From Auanema rhodensis (lineage: Eukaryota > Nematoda > Chromadorea > Rhabditida > Rhabditidae): a stretch of DNA of 64,000 nucleotides. The stretch's first letter is position 1. The number at the start of each line of letters is the position of its first letter. A model generated the notes under the pieces. The model made no database searches. It saw only the letters and a list, made by a program, of their open reading frames with translations, and had not been told where the DNA came from. Position numbers and translations under genes: made by a program. The stretch spans positions 17,616,501-17,680,500 of the forward strand of contig OZ059899.1 of NCBI GenBank assembly GCA_964057225.1, given 5' to 3'. Below are positions 12,001 through 24,900 of this stretch, one piece after another.

Positions 12001-13251
12001 TACAGTAGCAAAAATCATAAAGCTAACAAAGCAATATTCAAATCCATCATTACAAGAAACAATGAAATTCAATGCTTTTTTAAAAAAAAAAATAATTCAC
12101 ATGAGATTCAAATGAATTTGTTGTAAGATGATGAAAAATCTCATAAAAATTGAAAACTAGCTAGAGCAGTAAACACAGGGCATGTAGTAGCAAAAATCTT
12201 AAAGCAAACAAAGCAATATTCAAATCCAATATTACAAGAAACATAGAAATTCAATGCTTTTTAAAACGAAAAAATAGTTCATGTTAGATTCAAATGAATT
12301 TGTTGTAAGATGATGAAAAATCTCATAAAAATTGAAAACCAGCTAGAGCAGCAAACTGAAGCTATACAGTAGCAAAAATCATAAAGCTAACAAAGCAATA
12401 TTCAAATCCAATATTACAAGGAACAATGATATTCAATGCTTTTCAAAACGAAAAAATATTTCATGTTAGATTCAATTGAATTTGTTGTAAGATGATGAAA
12501 AATCTCATAAAAAGTGAAAACCAGCTAGAGCAGCAAACTGAAGCTATGCATAAGCAAACATCTTAAAGCTAACAAAGCAATATTCAAATCCAATATTACA
12601 AGGAACAATGATATTCAATGCTTTTCAAAACGAAAAAATAATTCATGTTAGATTCAATTGAATTTGTTGTAAGATGATGAAAAATCTCATAAAAATTGAA
12701 AACCAGCTAGAGCAGCAAACTGCAGCTATACAGTAGCAAACATCTTAAAGCTAACAAAGCAATAATCAAATCCAATATTACAAGGAACAATGATATTCAA
12801 TGCTTTTCAAAACGAAAAAATAATTCATGTTAGATTCAATTGAATTTGTTGTAAGATGATGAAAAATCTCATAAAAATTGAAAACCAGCTAGAGCAGTAA
12901 ACACATGACATGTAGTAGCAAAAATCATAAAACTAACAAAGCAATATTCAAATCCAATATTATAAGGAACAATGATATTCAATGCTTTTCAAAACGAAAA
13001 AATATTTCATGTTAGATTCAATAGAATTTGTTGTAAGATGATGAAAAATCTCATAAAAATTGAAAACCAGCTAGAGCAGTAAACACAGGGCATGTAGTAG
13101 CAAAAATCATAAAGCTAACAAAGCAATATTCAAATCCAATATTACAAGGAACAATGATATTCAATGCTTTTCAAAACGAAAAAATATTTCATGTTAGATT
13201 CAATTGAATTTGTTGTAAGATGATGAAAAATCTCATAAAAATTGAAAACCA
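9066..13251 (-). repeat. B higher-order repeats at 910-bp multiples
   Basis: The rare variant tgcagctata occurs at 9991, 11811 and 12721, so it is spaced 1820 and 910 bp (ten and five monomers). It is preceded each time by the same two monomers, one with gctatacag and one with gctatgcataag. The variant with catcattacaag and a long A run falls in units starting near 9430, 10340 and 11250, also 910 bp apart. Copies are mosaic: the flanking monomers differ between repeats, as expected from repeated unequal exchange. Confidence 0.8.
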
Positions 13252-13689
13252 GCTAGAGCAGCAAACTGAAGCTATGCATATGCAAACATCTTAAAGCTAA
13301 CAAAGCAATATTCAAATCCAATATTATAAGGAACAATGATATTCAATGCTTTTCAAAACGAAAAAATAATTCATGTTAGATTCAATTGAATTTGTTGTAA
13401 GATGATGAAAAATCTCATAAAAATTGAAAACCAGCTAGAGCAGCAAACTGAAGCTAAACAGTAGCAAAAATCATAAAGCTAACAAAGCAATATTCAAATC
13501 CATCATTACAAGAAACAATGAAATTCAATGCTTTTTTAAAAAAAAAAATAATTCACATGAGATTCAAATGAATTTGTTGTAAGATGATGAAAAATCTCAT
13601 AAAAATTGAAAACTAGCTAGAGCAGTAAACACAGGGCATGTAGTAGCAAAAATCTTAAAGCAAACAAAGCAATATTCAAATCCAATATT

Positions 13690-14105
13690 ACAAGAAATAA
13701 TGATATTCAATGCTTTTTAAAAAGCAAAAATAATTCATCTTAGATTCAATTGAATTTGTTGTGAGATTATGAAAAATCTAATAAAAAGTGAAAACCAGCT
13801 AGAGCAGCAAACTGAAGCTATGCATAAGCAAACATCTTAAAGCTAACAAAGCAATATTCAAATCCAATATTACAAGGAACAATGATATTCAATGCTTTTC
13901 AAAACGAAAAAATAATTCATGTTAGATTCAATTGAATTTGTTGTCACAGGACGATTATTCTCATAAAAATTGAAAACTAGCTAGAGCAGTAAACACAGGG
14001 CATGTAGTAGCAAAAATCTTAAAGCAAACAAAGCAATATTCAAATCCAATATTACAAGAAACAATGATATTCACTAGTATTTGAAACGAAAAAATAGTTC
14101 ATGTT
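13690..14105 (-). repeat. Second block of divergent B variants
   Basis: This block repeats features of the divergent monomers near 5318-5790: gaaataatgatattc, agattatgaaaaatctaat, cacaggacgattattctc (about 13945-13962) and cactagtatttgaaacg (about 14072-14088). It lies near the outer end of the right B arm, whereas the similar block lies near the inner end. Confidence 0.8.
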
Positions 14106-15303
14106 AGATTCAAATGAATTTGTTGTAAGATGATGAAAAATCTCATAAAAATTGAAAACCAGCTAGAGCAGCAAACTGAAGCTATACAGTAGCAAAAATC
14201 ATAAAGCTAACAAAGCAATATTCAAATCCAATATTACAAGGAACAATGATATTCAATGCTTTTCAAAACGAAAAAATATTTCATGTTAGATTCAATTGAA
14301 TTTGTTGTAAGATGATGAAAAATCTCATAAAAATTGAAAACCAGCTAGAGCAGCAAACTGAAGCTATACAGTAGCAAAAATCATAAAACTAACGAAGCAA
14401 TATTCAAATCCAATATTATAAGGAACAATGATATTCAATGCTTTTCAAAACGAAAAAATATTTCATGTTAGATTCAATTGAATTTGTTGTAAGATGATGA
14501 AAAATCTCATAAAAATTGAAAACCAGCTAGAGCAGCAAACTGAAGCTATGCATAAGCAAACATCTTAAAGCTAACAAAGCAATATTCAAATCCAATATTA
14601 CAAGGAACAATGATATTCAATGCTTTTCAAAACGAAAAAATATTTCATGTTAGATTCAATTGAATTTGTTGTAAGATGATGAAAAATCTCATAAAAATTG
14701 AAAACCAGCTTGAGCAGCAAACTGAAGCTATACAGTAGCAAAAATCATAAAACTAACGAAGCAATATTCAAAACCATCATTACAAGAAACAATGAAATTC
14801 AATGCTTTTTTAAAAAAAAAATAATTCACATGAGATTCAATTGAATTTGTTGTAAGATGATGAAAAATCTCATAAAAAGTGAAAACCAGCTAGAGCAGCA
14901 AACTGAAGCTATGCATAAGCAAACATCTTAAAGCTAACAAAGCAATATTCAAATCCAATATTACAAGGAACAATGATATTCAATGCTTTTCAAAACGAAA
15001 AAATATTTCATGTTAGATTCAATTGAATTTGTTGTAAGATGATGAAAAATCTCATAAAAATTGAAAACCAGCTAGAGCAGCAAACTGAAGCTAAACAGTA
15101 GCAAAAATCATAAAGCTAACAAAGCAATATTCAAATCCATCATTACAAGAAACAATGAAATTCAATGCTTTTTTAAAAAAAAAATAATTCACATGAGATT
15201 CAATTGAATTTGTTGTAAGATGATGAAAAATCTCATAAAAAGTGAAAACCAGCTAGAGCAGCAAACTGAAGCTATGCATAAGCAAACATCTTAAAGCTAA
15301 CAA

Positions 15304-15318
15304 AGCAATAGCTAGCGC
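15304..15318. other. Abrupt B-to-A satellite junction (right)
   Basis: Family B reads caaagcaata up to 15310, where it would continue ttcaaatcc. From 15311 the sequence is gctagcgcaaatctg, which is family A in plus orientation. There is no spacer. At most the single base a is shared with the A sequence normally upstream. The A phase here (gctagcgc) differs from the phase at the left junction, so the two junctions are not mirror images of one event. Confidence 0.93.
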
Positions 15319-15320
15319 AA

Positions 15321-15336
15321 ATCTGATAACACAGAT
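15321..15336 (+). other. Short dyad in the A monomer
   Basis: atctg (15321-15325) and cagat (15332-15336) flank ataaca. The element is retained in nearly all A monomers of both arrays. A few copies (near 38845, 39545, 43758 and 45510, and near 1706 in the left array) carry one base change that breaks the outer pairing by converting cacagat to catagat. It is short enough to be incidental. Confidence 0.7.
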
Positions 15337-15436
15337 CGACGCAGCTTAAAAATCCGCATCGAATGCACTATACTACATTGAGAAACGCTTAATACAAAAA
15401 TTAGTTATGATCGTTTGAAAAAAGATGCATTAGTGT

Positions 15437-15464
15437 ATGTTGAGTTTCCATGTACACTCAACAT
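15437..15464 (+). other. Dyad in the A monomer: 9-bp stem, 10-base loop
   Basis: atgttgagt (15437-15445) and actcaacat (15456-15464) are perfect reverse complements flanking ttccatgtac. The element is present in essentially every A monomer read, in both arrays including the divergent island. A role is not shown by the sequence. Such dyads could form hairpins or cruciforms, or bind a dimeric protein. Confidence 0.9.
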
Positions 15465-15965
15465 TGCTTCCAAAAACATTTTGACAAAAATTTTTCCGAA
15501 AAATTTCAAAATAATTTCGCAAAAAGTAGATGTTTTTAGATTTCTTTTTTCAAGGCAAAGACGATGGACAAAGTTATTCAACGAAAAAATTAATTCTGCA
15601 GGGTGAAAATCGAGGATATATGTGTGAACTTATATCAGTTGATATCTCGGTGCATTTTTAAGCTAGCGCAAATCTGATAACACAGATCGACGCAGCTTAA
15701 AAATCCGCATCGAATGCACTATACTACATTGAGAAACGCTTAATACAAAACTTAGTTATGATCGTTTGAAAAATGATGCATTAGCGTATGTTGAGTTTCC
15801 ATGTACACTCAACATTGCTTCCAAAAACATTTTTACAAAAATTTTTCCGAAAAATTTCGAAATAATTTCGCAAAAAGTAGATGTTTTCAGATTTCTTTTT
15901 TCAAGGCAAAGACGATGGACATTGTTATTCAACGAAAAAATTGATTCTGCAGGGTGAAAATCGAG

Positions 15966-15996
15966 GATATAAGTGTGAACTTATATCAGTTGATAT
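15966..15996 (+). other. Overlapping dyads in the A monomer
   Basis: gatataag (15966-15973) and cttatatc (15980-15987) form a perfect 8-bp stem around tgtgaa. Overlapping it, atatca (15983-15988) and tgatat (15991-15996) form a 6-bp stem around gt. The pair recurs in nearly every A monomer; the first monomer of the right array is an exception, with gatatatg for the first arm. Confidence 0.88.
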
Positions 15997-18900
15997 CTCG
16001 GTGCATTTTTAAGCTAGCGCAAATCTGATAACACAGATCGACGCAGCTTAAAAATCCGCATCGATTGCACTATACTACATTGAGAAACGCTTAATACAAA
16101 AATTAGTTATGATCGTTTGAAAAAAGATGCATTAGTGTATGTTGAGTTTCCATGTACACTCAACATTGCTTCCAAAAACATTTTGACAAAAATTTTTCCG
16201 AAAAATTTCAAAATAATTTCGCAAAAAGTAGATGTTTTTAGATTTCTTTTTTCAAGGCAAAGACGATGGACAAAGTTATTCAACGAAAAAATTAATTCTG
16301 CAGGGTGAAAATCGAGGATATAAGTGTGAACTTATATCAGTTGATATCTCGGTGCATTTTTAAGCTAGCGCAAATCTGATAACACAGATCGACGCAGCTT
16401 AAAAATCCGCATCGAATGCACTATACTACATTGAGAAACGCTTAATACAAAAATTAGTTATGATCGTTTGAAAAAAGATGCATTAGTGTATGTTGAGTTT
16501 CCATGTACACTCAACATTGCTTCCAAAAACATTTTGACAAAAATTTTTCCGAAAAATTTCAAAATAATTTCGCAAAAAGTAGATGTTTTTAGATTTCTTT
16601 TTTCAAGGCAAAGACGATGGACAAAGTTATTCAACGAAAAAATTAATTCTGCAGGGTGAAAATCGAGGATATAAGTGTGAACTTATATCAGTTGATATCT
16701 CGGTGCATTTTTAAGCTAGCGCAAATCTGATAACACAGATCGACGCAGCTTAAAAATCCGCATCGAATGCACTATACTACATTGAGAAACGCTTAATACA
16801 AAACTTAGTTATGATCGTTTGAAAAATGATGCATTAGTGTATGTTGAGTTTCCATGTACACTCAACATTGCTTCCAAAAACATTTTGACAAAAATTTTTC
16901 CGAAAAATTTCAAAATAATTTCGCAAAAAGTAGATGTTTTTAGATTTCTTTTTTCAAGGCAAAGACGATGGACAAAGTTATTCAACGAAAAAATTAATTC
17001 TGCAGGGTGAAAATCGAGGATATAAGTGTGAACTTATATCAGTTGATATCTCGGTGCATTTTTAAGCTAGCGCAAATCTGATAACACAGATCGACGCAGC
17101 TTAAAAATCCGCATCGAATGCACTATACTACATTGAGAAACGCTTAATACAAAACTTAGTTATGATCGTTTGAAAAATGATGCATTAGTGTATGTTGAGT
17201 TTCCATGTACACTCAACATTGCTTCCAAAAACATTTTGACAAAAATTTTTCCGAAAAATTTCAAAATAATTTCGCAAAAAGTAGATGTTTTTAGATTTCT
17301 TTTTTCAAGGCAAAGACGATGGACAAAGTTATTCAACGAAAAAATTAATTCTGCAGGGTGAAAATCGAGGATATAAGTGTGAACTTATATCAGTTGATAT
17401 CTCGGTGCATTTTTAAGCTAGCGCAAATCTGATAACACAGATCGACGCAGCTTAAAAATCCGCATCGAATGCACTATACAACATTGAGAAACGCTCAATA
17501 CAAAAATTAGTTATGATCGTTTGAAAAATGATGCATTAGTGTATGTTGAGTTTCCATGTACACTCAACATTGCTTCCAAAAACATTTTGACAAAAATTTT
17601 TCCGAAAAATTTCAAAATAATTTCGCAAAAAGTAGATGTTTTTAGATTTCTTTTTTCAAGGCAAAGACGATGGACAAAGTTATTCAACGAAAAAATTAAT
17701 TCTGCAGGGTGAAAATCGAGGATATAAGTGTGAACTTATATCAGTTGATATCTCGGTGCATTTTTAAGCTAGCGCAAATCTGATAACACAGATCGACGCA
17801 GCTTAAAAATTCGCATCGAATGCACTATACAACATTGAGAAACGCTCAATACAAAAATTAGTTATGATCGTTTGAAAAATGATGCATTAGTGTATGTTGA
17901 GTTTCCATGTACACTCAACATTGCTTCCAAAAACATTTTGACAAAAATTTTTCCGAAAAATTTCAAAATAATTTCGCAAAAAGTAGATGTTTTTAGATTT
18001 CTTTTTTCAAGGCAAAGACGATGGACAAAGTTATTCAACGAAAAAATTAATTCTGCAGGGTGAAAATCGAGGATATAAGTGTGAACTTATATCAGTTGAT
18101 ATCTCGGTGCATTTTTAAGCTAGCGCAAATCTGATAACACAGATCGACGCAGCTTAAAAATCCGCATCGAATGCACTATACTACATTGAGAAACGCTTAA
18201 TACAAAACTTAGTTATGATCGTTTGAAAAATGATGCATTAGTGTATGTTGAGTTTCCATGTACACTCAACATTGCTTCCAAAAACATTTTGACAAAAATT
18301 TTTCCGAAAAATTTCAAAATAATTTCGCAAAAAGTAGATGTTTTTAGATTTCTTTTTTCAAGGCAAAGACGATGGACAAAGTTATTCAACGAAAAAATTA
18401 ATTCTGCAGGGTGAAAATCGAGGATATAAGTGTGAACTTATATCAGTTGATATCTCGGTGCATTTTTAAGCTAGCGCAAATCTGATAACACAGATCGACG
18501 CAGCTTAAAAATCCGCATCGAATGCACTATACTACATTGAGAAACGCTTAATACAAAAATTAGTTATGATCGTTTGAAAAAAGATGCATTAGTGTATGTT
18601 GAGTTTCCATGTACACTCAACATTGCTTCCAAAAACATTTTGACAAAAATTTTTCCGAAAAATTTCAAAATAATTTCGCAAAAAGTAGATGTTTTTAGAT
18701 TTCTTTTTTCAAGGCAAAGACGATGGACAAAGTTATTCAACGAAAAAATTAATTCTGCAGGGTGAAAATCGAGGATATAAGTGTGAACTTATATCAGTTG
18801 ATATCTCGGTGCATTTTTAAGCTAGCGCAAATCTGATAACACAGATCGACGCAGCTTAAAAATCCGCATCGAATGCACTATACAACATTGAGAAACGCTT

Positions 18901-21900
18901 AATACAAAAATTAGTTATGATCGTTTGAAAAATGATGCATTAGTGTATGTTGAGTTTCCATGTACACTCAACATTGCTTCCAAAAACATTTTGACAAAAA
19001 TTTTTCCGAAAAATTTCGAAATAATTTCGCAAAAAGTAGATGTTTTCAGATTCCTTTTTTCAAGGCAAAGACGATGGACATTGTTATTCAACGAAAAAAT
19101 TGATTCTGCAGGGTGAAAATCGAGGATATAAGTGTGAACTTATATCAGTTGATATCTCGGTGCATTTTTAAGCTAGCGCAAATCTGATAACACAGATCGA
19201 CGCAGCTTAAAAATCCGCATCGAATGCACTATACTACATTGAGAAACGCTTAATACAAAACTTAGTTATGATCGTTTGAAAAATGATGCATTAGTGTATG
19301 TTGAGTTTCCATGTACACTCAACATTGCTTCCAAAAACATTTTGACAAAAATTTTTCCGAAAAATTTCAAAATAATTTCGCAAAAAGTAGATGTTTTTAG
19401 ATTTCTTTTTTCAAGGCAAAGACGATGGACAAAGTTATTCAACGAAAAAATTAATTCTGCAGGGTGAAAATCGAGGATATAAGTGTGAACTTATATCAGT
19501 TGATATCTCGGTGCATTTTTAAGCTAGCGCAAATCTGATAACACAGATCGACGCAGCTTAAAAATCCGCATCGAATGCACTATACTACATTGAGAAACGC
19601 TTAATACAAAACTTAGTTATGATCGTTTGAAAAATGATGCATTAGTGTATGTTGAGTTTCCATGTACACTCAACATTGCTTCCAAAAACATTTTTACAAA
19701 AATTTTTCCGAAAAATTTCGGAATAATTTCGCAAAAAGTAGATGTTTTTAGATTCCTTTTTTCAAGGCAAAGACGATGGACATTGTTATTCAACGAAAAA
19801 ATTGATTCTGCAGGGTGAAAATCGAGGATATAAGTGTGAACTTATATCAGTTGATATCTCGGTGCATTTTTAAGCTAGCGCAAATCTGATAACACAGATC
19901 GACGCAGCTTAAAAATCCGCATCGAATGCACTATACAACATTGAGAAACGCTTAATACAAAAATTAGTTATGATCGTTTGAAAAATGATGCATTAGTGTA
20001 TGTTGAGTTTCCATGTACACTCAACATTGCTTCCAAAAACATTTTGACAAAAATTTTTCCGAAAAATTTCGAAATAATTTCGCAAAAAGTAGATGTTTTC
20101 AGATTCCTTTTTTCAAGGCAAAGACGATGGACATTGTTATTCAACGAAAAAATTGATTCTGCAGGGTGAAAATCGAGGATATAAGTGTGAACTTATATCA
20201 GTTGATATCTCGGTGCATTTTTAAGCTAGCGCAAATCTGATAACACAGATCGACGCAGCTTAAAAATCCGCATCGAATGCACTATACTACATTGAGAAAC
20301 GCTTAATACAAAAATTAGTTATGATCGTTTGAAAAAAGATGCATTAGTGTATGTTGAGTTTCCATGTACACTCAACATTGCTTCCAAAAACATTTTGACA
20401 AAAATTTTTCCGAAAAATTTCAAAATAATTTCGCAAAAAGTAGATGTTTTTAGATTTCTTTTTTCAAGGCAAAGACGATGGACAAAGTTATTCAACGAAA
20501 AAATTAATTCTGCAGGGTGAAAATCAAGGATATAAGTGTGAACTTATATCAGTTGATATCTCGGTGCATTTTTAAGCTAGCGCAAATCTGATAACACAGA
20601 TCGACGCAGCTTAAAAATCCGCATCGAATGCACTATACTACATTGAGAAACGCTTAATACAAAACTTAGTTATGATCGTTTGAAAAATGATGCATTAGTG
20701 TATGTTGAGTTTCCATGTACACTCAACATTGCTTCCAAAAACATTTTGACAAAAATTTTTCCGAAAAATTTCAAAATAATTTCGCAAAAAGTAGATGTTT
20801 TTAGATTTCTTTTTTCAAGGCAAAGACGATGGACAATGTTATTCAACGAAAAAATTAATTCTGCAGGGTGAAAATCGAGGATATAAGTGTGAACTTATAT
20901 CAGTTGATATCTCGGTGCATTTTTAAGCTAGCGCAAATCTGATAACACAGATCGACGCAGCTTAAAAATCCGCATCGAATGCACTATACTACATTGAGAA
21001 ACGCTTAATACAAAAATTAGTTATGATCGTTTGAAAAAAGATGCATTAGTGTATGTTGAGTTTCCATGTACACTCAACATTGCTTCCAAAAACATTTTGA
21101 CAAAAATTTTTCCGAAAAATTTCAAAATAATTTCGCAAAAAGTAGATGTTTTTAGATTTCTTTTTTCAAGGCAAAGACGATGGACAAAGTTATTCAACGA
21201 AAAAATTAATTCTGCAGGGTGAAAATCGAGGATATAAGTGTGAACTTATATCAGTTGATATCTCGGTGCATTTTTAAGCTAGCGCAAATCTGATAACACA
21301 GATCGACGCAGCTTAAAAATCCGCATCGAATGCACTATACTACATTAAGAAACGCTTAATACAAAACTTAGTTATGATCGTTTGAAAAATGATGCATTAG
21401 TGTATGTTGAGTTTCCATGTACACTCAACATTGCTTCCAAAAACATTTTGACAAAAATTTTTCCGAAAAATTTCAAAATAATTTCGCAAAAAGTAGATGT
21501 TTTTAGATTTCTTTTTTCAAGGCAAAGACGATGGACAAAGTTATTCAACGAAAAAATTAATTCTGCAGGGTGAAAATCGAGGATATAAGTGTGAACTTAT
21601 ATCAGTTGATATCTCGGTGCATTTTTAAGCTAGCGCAAATCTGATAACACAGATCGACGCAGCTTAAAAATCCGCATCGAATGCACTATACTACATTGAG
21701 AAACGCTTAATACAAAACTTAGTTATGATCGTTTGAAAAATGATGCATTAGTGTATGTTGAGTTTCCATGTACACTCAACATTGCTTCCAAAAACATTTT
21801 GACAAAAATTTTTCCGAAAAATTTCAAAATAATTTCGCAAAAAGTAGATGTTTTTAGATTTCTTTTTTCAAGGCAAAGACGATGGACAAAGTTATTCAAC

Positions 21901-24900
21901 GAAAAAATTAATTCTGCAGGGTGAAAATCGAGGATATAAGTGTGAACTTATATCAGTTGATATCTCGGTGCATTTTTAAGCTAGCGCAAATCTGATAACA
22001 CAGATCGACGCAGCTTAAAAATCCGCATCGAATGCACTATACTACATTGAGAAACGCTTAATACAAAACTTAGTTATGATCGTTTGAAAAATGATGCATT
22101 AGTGTATGTTGAGTTTCCATGTACACTCAACATTGCTTCCAAAAACATTTTGACAAAAATTTTTCCGAAAAATTTCAAAATAATTTCGCAAAAAGTAGAT
22201 GTTTTTAGATTTCTTTTTTCAAGGCAAAGACGATGGACAAAGTTATTCAACGAAAAAATTAATTCTGCAGGGTGAAAATCGAGGATATAAGTGTGAACTT
22301 ATATCAGTTGATATCTCGGTGCATTTTTAAGCTAGCGCAAATCTGATAACACAGATCGACGCAGCTTAAAAATCCGCATCGAATGCACTATACAACATTG
22401 AGAAACGCTTAATACAAAAATTAGTTATGATCGTTTGAAAAATGATGCATTAGTGTATGTTGAGTTTCCATGTACACTCAACATTGCTTCCAAAAACATT
22501 TTGACAAAAATTTTTCCGAAAAATTTCAAAATAATTTCGCAAAAAGTAGATGTTTTTAGATTTCTTTTTTCAAGGCAAAGACGATGGACAAAGTTATTCA
22601 ACGAAAAAATTAATTCTGCAGGGTGAAAATCGAGGATATAAGTGTGAACTTATATCAGTTGATATCTCGGTGCATTTTTAAGCTAGCGCAAATCTGATAA
22701 CACAGATCGACGCAGCTTAAAAATCCGCATCGAATGCACTATACTACATTGAGAAACGCTTAATACAAAACTTAGTTATGATCGTTTGAAAAATGATGCA
22801 TTAGTGTATGTTGAGTTTCCATGTACACTCAACATTGCTTCCAAAAACATTTTGACAAAAATTTTTCCGAAAAATTTCAAAATAATTTCGCAAAAAGTAG
22901 ATGTTTTTAGATTTCTTTTTTCAAGGCAAAGACGATGGACAAAGTTATTCAACGAAAAAATTAATTCTGCAGGGTGAAAATCGAGGATATAAGTGTGAAC
23001 TTATATCAGTTGATATCTCGGTGCATTTTTAAGCTAGCGCAAATCTGATAACACAGATCGACGCAGCTTAAAAATCCGCATCGAATGCACTATACAACAT
23101 TGAGAAACGCTTAATACAAAAATTAGTTATGATCGTTTGAAAAATGATGCATTAGTGTATGTTGAGTTTCCATGTACACTCAACATTGCTTCCAAAAACA
23201 TTTTGACAAAAATTTTTCCGAAAAATTTCGAAATAATTTCGCAAAAAGTAGATGTTTTCAGATTCCTTTTTTCAAGGCAAAGACGATGGACATTGTTATT
23301 CAACGAAAAAATTGATTCTGCAGGGTGAAAATCGAGGATATAAGTGTGAACTTATATCAGTTGATATCTCGGTGCATTTTTAAGCTAGCGCAAATCTGAT
23401 AACACAGATCGACGCAGCTTAAAAATCCGCATCGAATGCACTATACTACATTGAGAAACGCTTAATACAAAACTTAGTTATGATCGTTTGAAAAATGATG
23501 CATTAGTGTATGTTGAGTTTCCATGTACACTCAACATTGCTTCCAAAAACATTTTGACAAAAATTTTTCCGAAAAATTTCAAAATAATTTCGCAAAAAGT
23601 AGATGTTTTTAGATTTCTTTTTTCAAGGCAAAGACGATGGACAAAGTTATTCAACGAAAAAATTAATTCTGCAGGGTGAAAATCGAGGATATAAGTGTGA
23701 ACTTATATCAGTTGATATCTCGGTGCATTTTTAAGCTAGCGCAAATCTGATAACACAGATCGACGCAGCTTAAAAATCCGCATCGAATGCACTATACTAC
23801 ATTGAGAAACGCTTAATACAAAAATTAGTTATGATCGTTTGAAAAAAGATGCATTAGTGTATGTTGAGTTTCCATGTACACTCAACATTGCTTCCAAAAA
23901 CATTTTGACAAAAATTTTTCCGAAAAATTTCAAAATAATTTCGCAAAAAGTAGATGTTTTTAGATTTCTTTTTTCAAGGCAAAGACGATGGACAAAGTTA
24001 TTCAACGAAAAAATTAATTCTGCAGGGTGAAAATCGAGGATATAAGTGTGAACTTATATCAGTTGATATCTCGGTGCATTTTTAAGCTAGCGCAAATCTG
24101 ATAACACAGATCGACGCAGCTCAAAAATCCGCATCGAATGCACTATACTACATTGAGAAACGCTTAATACAAAACTTAGTTATGATCGTTTGAAAAATGA
24201 TGCATTAGTGTATGTTGAGTTTCCATGTACACTCAACATTGCTTCCAAAAACATTTTGACAAAAATTTTTCCGAAAAATTTCAAAATAATTTTGCAAAAA
24301 GTAGATGTTTTTAGATTCCTTTTTTCAAGGCAAAGACGATGGACAAAGTTATTCAACGAAAAAATTAATTCTGCAGGGTGAAAATCGAGGATATAAGTGT
24401 GAACTTATATCAGTTGATATCTCGGTGCATTTTTAAGCTAGCGCAAATCTGATAACACAGATCGACGCAGCTTAAAAATCCGCATCGATTGCACTATACT
24501 ACATTGAGAAACGCATAATACAAAACTTAGTTATGATCGTTTGAAAAAAGATGTATTAGTGTATGTTGAGTTTCCATGTACACTCAACATTGCTTCCAAA
24601 AACATTTTTACAAAAATTTTTCCGAAAAATTTCGAAATAATTTCGCAAAAAGTAGATGTTTTTAGATTCCTTTTTTCAAGGCAAAGACGATGGACAAAGT
24701 TATTCAACGAAAAAATTAATTCTGCAGGGTGAAAATCGAGGATATAAGTGTGAACTTATATCAGTTGATATCTCGGTGCATTTTTAAGCTAGCGCAAATC
24801 TGATAACACAGATCGACGCAGCTCAAAAATCCGCATCGAATGCACTATACTACATTGAGAAACGCTTAATACAAAACTTAGTTATGATCGTTTGAAAAAT

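Larger units (their letters stand above)
5046..15310 (-). repeat. Satellite B array, right arm, inverted
   Basis: The 182-bp family continues in reverse orientation for about 56 monomers. The marker gctagagcag falls at 5068, 5250, then (with small deletions) 5432, 5611 and 5790. It then recurs every 182 bp from 5790 to 14708 without a phase change, and at 14889, 15071 and 15252, where two 181-bp steps come from shorter A runs. The two subtypes of the left arm recur: agcaaactgaag and agtaaacacatgacatg. The array ends abruptly at 15310 inside a monomer. No gene, transposon or unique sequence is seen in this 10 kb. Confidence 0.97.
15311..24436 (+). repeat. A domain 1: homogeneous monomers beside the B junction
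   Basis: Twenty-six monomers, mostly of one subtype: ttttgacaaaa, tttcaaaataatttcgc, agatgtttttag, and ggacaaagttattc followed by aattaattctg. A second subtype (tttcgaaataatttcgc, ggacattgttattc, aattgattctg) is interspersed, with ORF-equivalent positions near 15766, 18925, 19627, 19978 and 23137. Homogeneity persists right up to the junction at 15311, where arrays often decay. Confidence 0.85.

Noticed and set aside
5046-15310. CRISPR-like regularly spaced repeats
   Set aside because: The 182-bp unit is repeated in full with no unique spacers, and no cas-like gene is present. This is a satellite array.
2525-15310. The inverted B arrays as terminal inverted repeats of a large transposon
   Set aside because: There is no coding region between the arms, the arms are tandem arrays of unequal length, and no target-site duplication is visible at 2524 or 15310.
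15566-15582. CENP-B-box-like element in the A monomer
   Set aside because: I looked for TTCGNNNNANNCGGG and its complement in the A and B consensus sequences. The closest ttcg and cgaa strings lack the CGGG half.
15311-15661. RNA gene (tRNA or small RNA with the dyads as stems) in the A monomer
   Set aside because: The stems are short and separate, no cloverleaf or A/B box promoter pattern is visible, and the dyads are equally well explained as DNA features of a satellite.
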